Part shown: positions 30,201-41,910 of the stretch, one piece after another
Numbering within the stretch: the first letter of the stretch is position 1
Layout: each line of letters opens with the position of its first letter
NCBI GenBank assembly: GCA_034766995.1
Contig: CM068320.1
Coordinates: 24,647,351-24,711,350 of the forward strand
Direction of reading: 5' to 3'
Length of the DNA stretch: 64,000 nucleotides
Source: Acanthacorydalis orientalis
Taxonomy: Eukaryota; Arthropoda; Insecta; Megaloptera; Corydalidae
Program-made: the position numbers and the translations under genes
The notes under the pieces: model-generated
What the model saw: the letters and a program-made list of their open reading frames with translations, nothing else
Databases searched by the model: none
What the model was told of the DNA's origin: nothing

Positions 30201-33200
30201 GAAAGCGTTTTCTGCGAAAAATAATCACCTGAGTTTTGCACTGATCCTATATATATATATATCACATTTTTATATTTAATAACATACAAATGTTAGCATA
30301 TACACTTAATTTTAACAGACGTATATCCTTAATTTAAAAATTAAAGATTCAATAATCGATTGTGGATATTAAAAATAAAAGTATTTTAAAAATAATAACT
30401 AATACACGTAATGTGACTAAACGTTTGAACAGGTATGAAGTAATAAATTCTTATTTTCTAAAATACTGAGAGGTAGATATAAAAGTACTAAAAAAATGAC
30501 AAATATTTTTATTTTGTTTAAATACATTATTATAGATATATTATTATGATACAAGTTTACATAAAAATTATCACCTTTTAGTATTAAAGCGAAAACAATA
30601 AAATAATGCATCTGAAATAATATTACCGTTATTAAATATGGTATATTTCTATGGAAGTGGATTTCATTTATTACTTCTGTTTATATAAATACAGGTTCAA
30701 ATAATTTCCGTACTTAAAAAATAGAAGTAAAATTTCAAATATGTATACTTCAACAAAACTGTTTAAATATGGACTTCTAAATATAATATAAACATTTATT
30801 AATAAAAAGCAAACATTAAATATGTCAGACCATTAAAAATAATTTGTATTAAGTATATCTAAAAAAATTGCGAATACACTTTTATGAATGTTTTATTATA
30901 AGTATTATAAAAATAATTAAAATACAAAATAATAACAGTTAGACTGTTAAGTGAATCTCCATTCAATATTTAAACCTAATGACTTCATCATAAACAAGGA
31001 TGAAATGATTGCTTGAAAATTATTGGTTATACAAGATAAGTATTTGTTATATTTGAAAGTTTGAAAGTGTTTGTCGGAGATCAACATCTCGATACAGATT
31101 AATTTACAAGCAAAAAAAGTACTGAAATGTAACTTCCTTGTAATTCACTACATACCGAAGTACCATTTCCCGTTATACTGTCATGCTCCACTGAATTATT
31201 TCATAATTTCTTGCTTCCTGTCACCGCGATGTTCGTTTTTGTGAAGCTACTTTGTTCGAAGTAATAAAAAGTATAAATAAGTAGTTTAATAAATAAATTT
31301 TATCTATATTTTAAGTATACTGCATTGGAATATACACAAGGTTTAAGTAATTAATCAATCAAATAACGCAATGTAGTTATTAGGTGCGACACATCATACA
31401 TGCATTAAACAATTGATTTTTCAAATTTATAGTATATATATATATATATACATGTATGTTTTAAAAATTTTAAATAATATATAATTAAATGTTGTAGCAA
31501 ATACATATGAGACCATTTTACAAAATAAGAAATATTTAATAATGAAAAGAATACCTTAACTAAACCGCATTTACGATACAATTATTTATATTTGCAAATA
31601 AAGTTTATAACTAGTACATACTTATAAGTACTTTTAGCAATTATACTGTAAAAAAATTACATTTAATGATAATAAATTACAAACACGACGACATTAGATA
31701 AAATGTATCTATTTTTAGGTTAAAAAGGTGTGTAAACGGCAGACTTAATATTATTTACTTTGTAGACTATATTGATTATAATACGAATTTGTAAGCGATG
31801 TGTAGAGTTTACAACAAACAGTTGTGTTCAACTATTAAATACATTTTTTATAATTTATTTTTTTCAGAATTATTTAATATCTGAAATAAAATTATCATTA
31901 TGAAATATTTACTTATTATACACATCTTGACCAAAACGCACGCGCTTGCGTGCGTGTAAAACAAGAGCATTAACTAACTAGTTTATTGAAATGATGATTG
32001 TAATGGACGGAAGATTGTACACGGGTGTATCTTATAAGAATGCCAAGAATTGCAACGGTACGAAAATAAACTATGGCGTCAACTCATTCATTAAATGCAA
32101 CGTTATTTATTTTGTGCTTTTTCATGCGAATATATTTGAACTTTAATATTAAATTGCTTATACAAAAAAGTGCGTACCTTATTCTTTTCTATATAATAAA
32201 AACACATTTCTTGCCACTTTGTCCTGCGGACAAAGTGACGAGTATCTATGACGACGAGAAATGTTTGCTTTGTCAGCTCATAATTGACAAGTTTAATTCA
32301 TTAAGTTTCGTTTTTACGTATTTTTTTATGTTTAAATATATTATATTGTAACAACCAATAAACAGTTTTTACTTTCTAATTTTCCGCCAATCTTGACGGG
32401 TTTATATATTAGTCATAAATAAAAATATATATGTGCATACAACGCAATATTAAAATATGATACTGATATTTAATCAATCTAATTTTTGATTCGTCAGTTT
32501 GATATCAACTTTGCTGTACAAAAATGATCTAACTTGAATGATTTACATCAATTACTAATCACATGTTCTACTATTTATTAACATAAATAATCTATATATA
32601 ATATAGTTTATATTGGGTTTGATACTAATGAAAAAAAATATTAAATAATTAAATAAAACGTGATTTTTAAACACCTTCAATATATTCTTAATATGAATTT
32701 GGATTATACAAACATATTAATGTTTAGTCCACGGAAAAAGTTCATTGAAAAATATTATGTGAAAGATTACTGACGTTCTTATTGAAGTGTTTTTTATGTA
32801 AAACGTAAATCTTATTCTTATTTATTTATTATGTGATGTAAGGCATACTACTTTCTGCGTGTAATATATACATTTTAAAAGGATAAAGTAATTTAACACG
32901 ATGAACAGATGAACAACTGAACTTAAATAATAGGTCATTTACAGTTATGGGCTTATAATCGTACTACAATAATAGTGCGATTTTTAATTAAAAAAAAAAA
33001 CAACTAAAAGTAACCTAAAAGTAATATTCATTTATTTATAAAATACTGTTCAATGTAAATAATTCCAAATTTTTTGTTTTGTATTTTAAGTAATATTATT
33101 TCATTTATTTAAAAAACGGGTATTTAAAAAGATATCACGTATTTGAAACTTATGTATTTTAAACTTAATTCATGTGTTATTATTCAGTTAAAATTAAATA

Positions 33201-33215
33201 TTGAAGTAGACATAC

Positions 33216-33274
<59 letters not shown>

Positions 33275-34197
33275 ATCAACCTGTTAATATTATAAAATAA
33301 TTATTATCGATGAGAACGAAAATTAAAATAAACTAATTTAATAATATTTATATGATTATTCAATTGATTATTATATATTAATATACAAAATAATAATTAT
33401 TTTTATTTAAAAATTAATGAATAATATGTAGATCAAATATTCGAACATCTATTTATTGAGAATTTACATTATACTGTTTTCATATACTTTTTTTCTTCTC
33501 AATAATACATAAAGATTTAAATACTTTATTCAAATGTCAATCCGTTTGATTTAATAATGAATTCTAGAAAACATTTGATGCACGAAGCGATTAAAATAAC
33601 CACATCTCGGGTTCACACACAATTGACCATCGTGCCCACAAAATGACGGGAAGTGACGTCATTTCTTTGGCCCACATTTATTGTGTTTATACATATGTTT
33701 TGTGGCATTCTTTCAATTGTTTTACAAACAATACATTTTTCATGCACATAATTCATCATCATCAAAGTTACATCAAAAATCATTATAGCGTTTCATAAAA
33801 AAAAACGAAGTTCTTTTACAAGGTTAATTTTATGTATAATATTCCGATGTTTGAATGAAAAATATGATTTTTATTTTCATCCTTTTAATAATTTATAGTT
33901 TTTGTTATATAAAAACACGATGATACGAAGATATATATATATATACTCGTATATATATATATATACTCGTATATATATATATACTCGTATATATATATAT
34001 ACACACATGTGTGTGTGTATATATATGTCACATAGTATTCACTAGTCAGTTATTAGCAAGAGCACAAATTTTAAAATTTCAGCAATCATTAGTAATTTTT
34101 TTAATTGAATTCTGCACGAATGTTACTAATGTCAAATACTTAATGTTATAATATGGTGTTTATACATATACATATATATATATATATATACATATAT

Positions 34198-34272
<75 letters not shown>

Positions 34273-34540
34273 GTCTACGTGAAAGTATAGGTGGTCTAGT
34301 ATATCCCACTGATAAATACAACATTTATTTAAATATATTCCATAAAGGAAAACATACTTTAGTTCAATTTTCGTACACAGTGCATTGTTGACAGCATAAG
34401 ATTCTGATACACTTCTAATTATTTAAAAATTACAGGACACTTAAATGTAGTGAAATGTGTATCCTTTACTTTTTAACTACACAAACAAGTCAGTAACATA
34501 CTATTATTATTATTTACATCTACAATTTGAGTCTCTGAGT

Positions 34541-34612
<72 letters not shown>

Positions 34613-35411
34613 TCAATAAAATTTATTTTTATATTATATATATATATATATAACGATCAATTTATATTGATAAACAGTCGTATTTAAAGCTATGACGGTT
34701 TCATAGTTTTCTTTCGTCTATTTTTTTACAGGAGAGAAACAAGGGAAAATATGATAAATAAAAATGGTCATTCAAAAAAATAAAGAAAAACTTTTTATAA
34801 TAAAATAAATGAAGTAAAAAATTTATTTATATATAACTAGATAAATTATAGTTCAGATATGAATTCTGAATAGTGCGGTTAAAAATTAAAAATAAATATT
34901 ATTTTCAATGAGGGCATATTTTTAAGTACAATAATTCGTAAATGATTTTTATGTACGTTAAGTTAAACTAATTTCATTATCATACTACACAGAATAAAAT
35001 ACTACAGTAAACGATATTCAAATGAGTTTGAAGAAATATATATTAACTCATTTTCAATTCACCCACTTTTGCGAAATTACAAAAATGACCTTGGACCAAT
35101 AATAACGATAATAATTGTGTGTGTAGGTGACGTCAGTGCAATTTGATGATTGCTTGTTTTGTTAATTTAACTTACATACCTCGCTTAATTATAGTTTTGT
35201 CTTTCTTAGCACTATTGTTTTTATTTTCTTTCGCATTGTCGGCATTGTTCGTTGTAGATTTTTTATCTTCTTTTACATTACTTTTGCCATTTTTCGTTAC
35301 AGTACTAGTATTTCGAATATTTTTTTGTTCGGTTAAAATGAATTTTTCGGAGGTCGATTTCGTATCCATGTCGGCATCGTCCGGTCGTAATTTTAATTCT
35401 TTATTTTTCAT
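18341..35411 (-). CDS. Unc-115: Unc-115/abLIM actin-binding LIM protein
   Basis: I assemble 15 coding exons per transcript: 35180-35411, 26889-27109, 26615-26801, 26322-26542, 25805-26065, 24865-24936, 24492-24681, 24173-24412, 23715-23952, 23464-23642, one of 22643-22731 or 22092-22195, 20777-20846, 20531-20571, 19207-19407, 18341-18454 (stop TAG). All phases agree, giving 851 or 856 residues. The layout is a Lys/Asn/Ser-rich start (1-77), LIM1 (C82-~135), LIM2 (C141-C192), LIM3 (C215-~267), LIM4 (C274-C326), a Ser/Pro/Arg-rich linker with SPHFHRP, a charged coiled stretch ([19 protein letters not shown]) like the abLIM anchor region, and a villin headpiece over the last ~60 residues ending [13 protein letters not shown]. 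abLIM/Unc-115 proteins link Rac signalling to actin filaments in axon guidance and epithelia. The 24-residue exon at 24865-24936 is phase 0 at both ends and could be skipped. The first exon is less certain than the rest. Confidence 0.93.
19691..19892. mobile_element. 202-bp MITE with 22-bp terminal inverted repeats and GTACCGCA palindromes
   Basis: Left end AGTGCTCCCCGTCGTACCGC and the reverse complement of the right end, AGTGCTCTCTGTCGTACCGC, match in 18 of 20 positions, extended by AA on both. Next to the left terminal repeat a hairpin forms from GTACCGCAAC (19704-19713) and GTTGCGGTAC (19726-19735). Next to the right end TACCGCA-TTT-TGCGGTA (19862-19878) is a second perfect palindrome. The island is much richer in GC than the intron that holds it (Unc-115, 19408-20530). 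No transposase frame fits. I could not identify a target-site duplication, so the superfamily is open. Confidence 0.75.
22092..22195 (-). CDS. Unc-115: Unc-115 alternative exon 11b (duplicated exon)
   Basis: Acceptor GGTGCAG|TGGTGAG and donor ATACCC|GTAAGT enclose 104 bases. With one base from the preceding exon it gives 35 codons, starting [20 protein letters not shown] and ending SAIP. It shares 13 of its first 15 residues with the exon at 22643-22731 and then diverges. Both enter in phase 1 and leave in phase 0. Its GC content (about 60 percent) is exceptional for this window. Confidence 0.85.
22643..22731 (-). CDS. Unc-115: Unc-115 alternative exon 11a (duplicated exon)
   Basis: Acceptor TTGTACAG|TAGTCTC and donor TACGCT|GTAAGT enclose 89 bases, giving 30 codons that start [20 protein letters not shown] and end RQNGYA. 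It is the sister of the exon at 22092-22195, 447 bases downstream. It leaves in phase 0 and its sister must be entered in phase 1, so including both would shift the frame. A long oligo-T tract (minus strand) lies upstream of its acceptor at 22769-22804. Confidence 0.88.
29033..30247 (+). mobile_element. Mariner-family transposon, decayed copy
   Basis: The left end GGATCAGTTCAAAAGTTCGT and the reverse complement of the right end GGATCAGTGCAAAACTCAGG form an imperfect terminal inverted repeat; TA follows at the right (30248-30249). The length, about 1.2 kb, is close to the 1.3 kb usual for mariner. Transposase pieces lie on the plus strand: an N-terminal helix-turn-helix piece with [13 protein letters not shown] (about 29218-29256), FRHLKKL (near 29489), EKYCQQL (near 29830) and FHHDNAKPH, which matches the second catalytic Asp motif (about 29925-29951). 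The frame changes near 29340, 29530 and 29740 and stops interrupt it, so it cannot encode an active enzyme. It lies antisense to the host gene. Confidence 0.88.
32215..32237. other. Perfect 10-bp stem, 3-base loop hairpin
   Basis: CACTTTGTCC, loop TGC, GGACAAAGTG. It lies in a slightly GC-richer patch of Unc-115 intron 1. There is no T-run after it and no known function; it could be a chance palindrome or a relic of an inverted-repeat element. Confidence 0.6.
33654..33661. promoter_or_regulatory. Perfect CRE/ATF-type site TGACGTCA in Unc-115 intron 1
   Basis: The eight-base palindrome sits in a GC-richer patch (33590-33670, including ACCACATCTCGGGTTCACAC). TGACGTCA is the consensus of CREB/ATF bZIP factors. 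Binding is not shown by sequence alone. A second identical site lies at 35128-35135. Confidence 0.35.
34170..34610. repeat. Cluster of TA arrays in Unc-115 intron 1
   Basis: Compound TA/CATA array at 34170-34270 and a pure TA tract at 34544-34610, separated by unique AT-rich sequence. Just before them (33931-34026) three TATATATATACTCG units form a small higher-order repeat that ends in an ACACATGTGTGT palindrome. Confidence 0.85.
35128..35135. promoter_or_regulatory. Second perfect TGACGTCA, 44 bases inside Unc-115 intron 1
   Basis: A perfect CRE-type palindrome just downstream of the first-exon donor. It could serve the Unc-115 promoter region if transcription starts close to 35411. This is based only on the match. 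Confidence 0.35.
35180..35411 (-). CDS. Unc-115: Unc-115 probable first coding exon
   Basis: An ATG at 35411 opens 77 codons of a Lys/Asn/Ser/Thr-rich, hydrophilic sequence beginning [20 protein letters not shown] and ending KKDKTIIKR, followed by a GCGAG|GTATGTAAGT donor. It ends in phase 1, which is exactly what the LIM1 exon at 27109 needs, giving [10 protein letters not shown] across the junction. There is no homology evidence for this poorly conserved start, so the link rests on phase, donor strength and strand. An alternative start upstream or inside the intron is possible. Confidence 0.62.
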
Positions 35412-37030
35412 TATTATTTATTTTACTGATTCAAAATTATTTTATTTTCGAATTTTCTTTAAAAGAAGATTGAACTATTGATGATTTATATGTAATTTTT
35501 ATTTTCACAAAAAAATTATTTAAAAAAATTTACTTTTGTTTATTAATTTTAAAAATCACTATATATACACACGGCCTTATTATTTAGTAAATAATATCCA
35601 TTTGACACTTAATAAATGCCTTATATATCGATTACAGATTTAAATTTGAGATTTTAATATTACTCTTTGAATTCAGCTTGGCAACAGCAACACTCTCTTC
35701 TATTTTTATGAAAAATTGAAACGGAAATGATGTAAATTTATTTATTGGCAATTTTAAAATATCACTACAGCTAAATAATTTACTAGGTTTGAGAATTGTG
35801 TTTAATTTTTTAAAAAAATGCACAATTAACAACAAAAAATCAATTATAATCATGATCGATTTAATAATTTTTCAAATGTTTATTTTGGATTATTGTATTA
35901 CATGTTTTTTCAATAAAAAACAATGTAAAAATAATAATTTGAACGTTTATACAAATTAAAAGAGAAATACACAGCAACATATAGTGATTACAATAAAATA
36001 ATGGTTGAATAATGAAAGAAATGAAAAATTATAATTGAACATTAATTCTGACAGGCATATCACTTAGCAAAAATGGAAAAGTTAAAATTAAATACTTTAA
36101 AATTCATGATACTCTTCTTATTAAAAAAAACTACATAAAAAAATTCAACAAAATATTAAAAAATTAATGTCGATGCGATCTATGCTTCAGTATACTTTTT
36201 TCTGCTGTGAACATAATTTAGGCGTGGCGACAGCAAAATTTATCACGGATCATTTTATAAAATTATGTTTGTGTACATGATGTGTGTGTGTATGCGTGTG
36301 TATGCATATATACATATATATATATATATATATATTTACATATATACAAACCCACATGACGGTTTTGTTGACAGACATTGAATACAAATATATTCAGACG
36401 TCTCATGAAATGTCAAAATGGTATATCACCTATGATTTCACTAACATATCAAATGCTACTTTCTGAGAAAAAAATGTGGATTTAAACTTATTGCCAAGTC
36501 TAATTTAAGACTAAGTTTGTTAAATATTATGATATATATATATATATATAATATTTATAAACCTCAAGAATATAATCACCTTACTTACAAATAATATAAC
36601 TACTTCGTATCAGTTAAGATTACATTCTTTCTTTTTTTTTTTGATTGTGAGAATCAACATGCCAATGTACAATATACAATACAAATTCTGTCATATAAAT
36701 AAATTTTCCTATTAATTTTGTCTTAATTTATGTTCTATGTATCATTTGTTTCTTTTTAATCAAAAAAGCGAATATAACAGAACAAAGCCTATTCAATGGA
36801 ATAGCAATTTGAATGATGAAACATGAAAATCCTTATACTGTGGAAAAAGATTATTTAAAAGATTATCGAGTACCTGAACTATATAAAAAAAAATTTATAC
36901 AAATAATCATCAACATACAATTACATTGAACATTTTTAAATCTTTTGAAAAAATATTTGTTAATACATCTTTGTAATGATTGAATTTTAGAACATTTTTG
37001 TATATACGGTGTGTGTGTATACATATACAA

Positions 37031-37084
<54 letters not shown>

Positions 37085-37767
37085 GCACAAACATGAAATG
37101 TATTTGTTAATGACTCATGAGTGTCAAACTTAAAACAGGGAAATTTATATGGAACAAATTGACAGATAATTACACTACAAATGTAGGTAACGAATAATAG
37201 TAGGTGACCTTAATCGATAAATGCCAAAAAGAAATTATTTAATTATTGCTTTATTGCTAAAAAAAATTATTCCATATTGACGGATCTAAATTAAAATACT
37301 AACTTAAAATGATTTTCTTGTCAAATATGATAAATTTTGTATTTAATATATAATTAATAGTACTAGATACTCATTTTACGGAGAAAAAATTTTTTTTTCC
37401 ATTATAGTCTTGCCTTTCATATACGTATTTTATTTTATACAAGTATGGCAATTACTTTTAATTTAATCAGATAGATTAGACAATGTAGTTATTCGTTTTT
37501 AAAGCACTAAGATTTTGTGATAATTTTAGTAATTAAAGTGTTTACGTAAATACTTTTTTTTTGTATTAGAAGAGTCATGCTTGTTAGTATTGAAATCAAA
37601 AATGTTAAAAACCAAGGACACATTATAAAAAATACATAAAATCTTTATCTTAACAAATAAAATGATGGGAAATAAGTTGATACGTATGTAGGTATCTCTA
37701 TGTGTAGTTTGTATTAATTTATATATATATATATAGGCATACATACATACATACATACATATATATA

Positions 37768-37776
<9 letters not shown>

Positions 37777-37803
<27 letters not shown>

Positions 37804-38368
37804 TGTATGTATGTATGTATGTATGTATGTATGTATGTATGTATGTATGTATGTATGTATGTATGTATGTATGTATGTATGTATGTATGTATGTATGTAT
37901 GTATGTATGTATGTATGTATGTATGTATGTATGTATGTATGTATGTATGTATGTATGTATGTATGTATGTATGTATGTATGTATGTATGTATGTATGTAT
38001 GTATGTATGTATGTATGTATGTATGTATGTATGTATGTATGTATGTATGTATGTATGTATGTATGTATGTATGTATGTATGTATGTATGTATGTATGTAT
38101 GTATGTATGTATGTATGTATGTATGTATGTATGTATGTATGTATGTATGTATGTATGTATGTATGTATGTATGTATGTATGTATGTATGTATGTATGTAT
38201 GTATGTATGTATGTATGTATGTATGTATGTATGTATGTATGTATGTATGTATGTATGTATGTATGTATGTATGTATGTATGTATGTATGTATGTATGTAT
38301 GTATGTATGTATGTATGTATGTATGTATGTATGTATGTATGTATGTATGTATGTATGTATGTATGTAT
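37777..38368. repeat. Perfect (GTAT)148 tetranucleotide array
   Basis: 592 bases, exactly 148 uninterrupted GTAT units. It is preceded by CATACATACATACATACATA and a short TA tract, so the left border is an inverted copy of the repeat (CATA against TATG). All three forward frames read MYVC and the reverse frames IHTY; these open frames are artefacts. Confidence 0.98.
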
Positions 38369-38519
38369 ATATATATATATTTTTACCCACAAAGTGGTAT
38401 CTCACTATAAAAGAATTTTAATTCTTTCACTAACTTTATTTGATTAAAAGGACCTGTTTGCATGAAACATTTCTTACGAAATTAATATTTGGCAAGCTTC
38501 CAAAACTTGAATATGAATA

Positions 38520-38523
<4 letters not shown>

Positions 38524-38586
<63 letters not shown>
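38524..38586. repeat. (TA)n array
   Basis: About 63 bases of TA after two GAATAT units. Confidence 0.9.
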
Positions 38587-38588
<2 letters not shown>

Positions 38589-38762
38589 CTAAATATTAAA
38601 AAGAAAATATGAAACGTTCTTTTTAATAAATAATAAATGTGGTTATTAGTGTTTGATTTTGGCACAAGTAGCTAAACTTATATCAATTTAATTACGGGGT
38701 TTGCGAATTTGTTAGTTTTATTATATTAGAGGCATATATTATCCACAAAACATGTTTTACAC

Positions 38763-38770
38763 ATACACAC

Positions 38771-38812
<42 letters not shown>

Positions 38813-38820
38813 GTGTGTAT
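38763..38820. repeat. 58-bp perfect palindrome built from CA/TA/TG
   Basis: ATACACACATTTA at the left and its exact reverse complement TAAATGTGTGTAT at the right enclose a TA tract, so the whole segment is self-complementary. Confidence 0.9.
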
Positions 38821-39650
38821 TCTATGAAAAAAATCAATTAGACGTTTAATATTCATATATTATAATAAAAGGATAACATTTATACGGCAAACCAGGTAAT
38901 AAATAGTATATTAATTGACCATTTTTCTAACATAATCATCACCTATACAATTATTTCTTTTATATAAAATGACATTTAGTAAAACTTGCCTTACGTGACT
39001 GATACCTGTTTTATATGTACATGTGTGTGTGTGTGTAATTTAATGTAGTGTATTTAAAAAAAACGCATATTATCAATTTTAATGATCAATTATAATTGAA
39101 ATAATCGAGAAAAACTAGATTATTTTACCATTTAACAAATATCAAAGCAAAAATGTATGCAATTATTAATTTAAGAAATTTTTACAGTGTTGGACACGTT
39201 TGATTTAACTAAACACATTCGTATTATGTACTGCTTTATAACACAGAATGGTAGAATTACAAATCAGCGGTAATTTTACGCGAACTGCTCACCACTAAAT
39301 CGTAACTTATACTGAAGCCAGTTTTATTGAACGATCGAAGTCATATGCACCTATTTTGCTTCCATAGTACTTTCAGAGATCGTGACAGCTATTGACTAAA
39401 CCAGTCGAATGTTGCGTTGATATTATTATAAATGTATTTTATTTTGAGACCACTACGATGTATATCTACTTCACGATCAAAATTTATATTATGGTGTTAA
39501 AAAGGTCTAAAACTAACACTGCGCTGCTGCTAACAACACCATAATTGTTAATACAATAATATATTTGTTAGATAAAATGTATTAAAAATTAACAACGATA
39601 GCATGTTTTACTAATAACATTTTATCTTAATTACCCCCCTTCCTCACTCG

Positions 39651-39693
<43 letters not shown>

Positions 39694-40147
39694 CACACCT
39701 TCAATAACGCATTCGTCCAACACACACACATACATATAATAGTAATTCACATCTTGTCAATTTTTTTTTACTTGAAGATATACATTTTTGAGGAATTTGA
39801 AAGGATTCTTGAATGTATTTTTAATGACAATCCTCATTAAATAAATAATAATTAAAATAAATATAAAGAAAATTTGACATGGAAATATGATGGAAAGGGA
39901 AAAAAACCAGTATGACCTTATAACAATGTAAAAAACAATATATGGGCCGTCAGGATATAACTGGAAACTTAAAGACAAGAAAAACAAAGTTGATGATTTG
40001 AGGGGGTTATGGGAGCTATAAGAATTGTGATTCAGAAGTTATTAGGTGTAAACATAAGTTCTTTGCCTTTAAATTGAATCATTCATAACTCCGATTTAAA
40101 TTAAAATATTTTCTCGTGTTTTAAGTGATAACCTTAACATTTAAAAA

Positions 40148-40150
<3 letters not shown>

Positions 40151-40222
<72 letters not shown>
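40151..40222. repeat. (TA)n array
   Basis: About 72 bases of uninterrupted TA. Confidence 0.92.
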
Positions 40223-40223
<1 letters not shown>

Positions 40224-40319
40224 TGGCCAAGCAATTGGTATAACTACACAAAACAGTAGCGAAAATACTGGTGTCCAAAAAGCATTAGGTATTGAATACT
40301 TTTCAAATTTTGGTTGAAA

Positions 40320-40620
40320 AAAATGCGCCGTGGTCGCGAGAATGATTTGTTCAGCTTTGGGGGAAGGTGTTGTGACGCATAAAACATACTAAACATGATA
40401 AAGCAACGGGAGAGGTCCGAAAATGCATTATGACTTCAACGACACAAAGTCGCCATCTTTTTTTCGACAAGGGATTCATCAAGTTATTCGACAGATGGAG
40501 CAAAGTTATATAGAATAATAGGTGAATATTTTGAGGATTGAAATGTTTTCGATTTTTCTGTAAACATTTATTTTCTATAAAAAAAGACAGCGAATTAATG
40601 TGTACACTTAATATATACAA
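40320..40620 (+). mobile_element. Fragment of a mariner-type transposase C-terminus (candidate)
   Basis: On the plus strand, about 40475-40520 reads DKGFIKLFDRWSKVI, then stop and NNR. This resembles the end of mariner transposases, where a G-I-x-x-L-x-x-R-W-x-K-x-I motif precedes the last residues. A frame upstream (40410-40470) gives VRKCIMTSTTQSRHLFF, similar in layout to the preceding helix. There are stops, no terminal repeats could be paired, and the match is short. Confidence 0.35.
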
Positions 40621-41590
40621 CAAAAATGAAGTATCAATTAAAAAACAGATACAATTAGATTATGAAATGGTGTTGAAGTGCATGGAGTAAGAAATGCAAC
40701 GTTATTAATAATCAATTTACATCTAATATATATATCAACATTGAGTATAAAATGATTGTAAAACAATACCTGTAAAATATTTAAATGATAGGAATCTTTT
40801 ATAACAAATACTAATATTTATGTATAATGTTTTCAAGAAAAAAGTAATACTGGCATGTAAAGAATAATTACATGTTTCAAAGATTACAATTTAATTCTGA
40901 AAAATAATAAAACTGTAATTCTTATCGTTTTAATGATTACACAATTAACTTTTTATTAACAACAGAAACACTTGAAACGTAATCTATCAAGTGTCATTCA
41001 TTTTCGTATAATATTTTAAATACATTTTTAAAAAATTGTTTAAGGGCATCTTCTGACAATATTTGGATATATTTCAATTTAATTAATGTTTGTTTATATG
41101 TTATTTGTTGAGTTTAGTTTTTTTTTATTATGCATATTTTCATGGTATTATAAATAATGAGTACCCTTGTTCATGTATAATAATGTATCTAATTTTAGTT
41201 ATTCGGAAACATCAATGAGCGATGCTGAAAAAGAATACAAATATATACTATGAAAAAGTAATTGTAGCGGCTTTATTATTCAAAGAGAAATTCCACCGAT
41301 AAAATAAATATAAATAAAAAGTTGTATCTTTAATTTTCAGTGTATGAAAACATATTAATCACTTAATTTGGCTATTTTTTACGTAGCAAACTTCTTTTAA
41401 ATAGTTAAATTAGTTTATATTTGGACTGTAGATTTATAACAAAAAAAAAATATATTTTTTCTATACATTTTCGAGTAATGTCGTTCTAAAACGTTCCCTC
41501 AAACGTAATATATTAAATCTCATTTGATCTCTCTAATTACTGTACATTTTTATCCATCCGAATATTATTCAATTCTTATTTATAAAAATA

Positions 41591-41631
<41 letters not shown>

Positions 41632-41847
41632 ACAGAATAAATAAAAAATATTAATACAGAAATTATGATTAGTTCACATAACAAACGTATGTGATTATAC
41701 TTTGCACCATGACGTACTTCCACTAAAATAAAATTAACATAACAATTGTTATTTTCTCATAATTTAAATTCAATATAAAATAACCATGATCTAAAATGTT
41801 TTCTTCGGCTGAGTCATCATGCTATTTTTATGCAGATACACATAGTG

Positions 41848-41910
<63 letters not shown>

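Larger units (their letters stand above)
27110..35179 (-). other. Unc-115 intron 1 (about 8 kb)
   Basis: Donor GCGAG|GTATGTAAGT at 35179 and acceptor GTTACAG at 27110. It contains a dead mariner element (29033-30247), TA arrays at 27163-27185, 27250-27284, 33218-33269, 33931-34026, 34170-34270 and 34544-34610, two perfect TGACGTCA sites (33654-33661 and 35128-35135) and a perfect hairpin at 32215-32237. I see no other exon; the plus-strand frame at 32073-32351 has no known motif. Confidence 0.6.

Noticed and set aside
31936..31955. Palindrome ACGCACGC-GCTT-GCGTGCGT
   Set aside because: An 8-bp stem made of alternating C and G bases is probably a remnant of a CG/CA microsatellite; nothing around it suggests a structured RNA.
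35143..35481. 112-codon hydrophobic plus-strand frame
   Set aside because: It is the antisense of the Unc-115 first exon; Lys/Asn codons read backwards give Phe, Leu and Ile.
37719..38447. Long open frames of MYVC and IHTY repeats (up to 288 codons) on both strands
   Set aside because: They are translations of the GTAT array. A tetranucleotide repeat without stops stays open in every frame, so frame length carries no coding signal.
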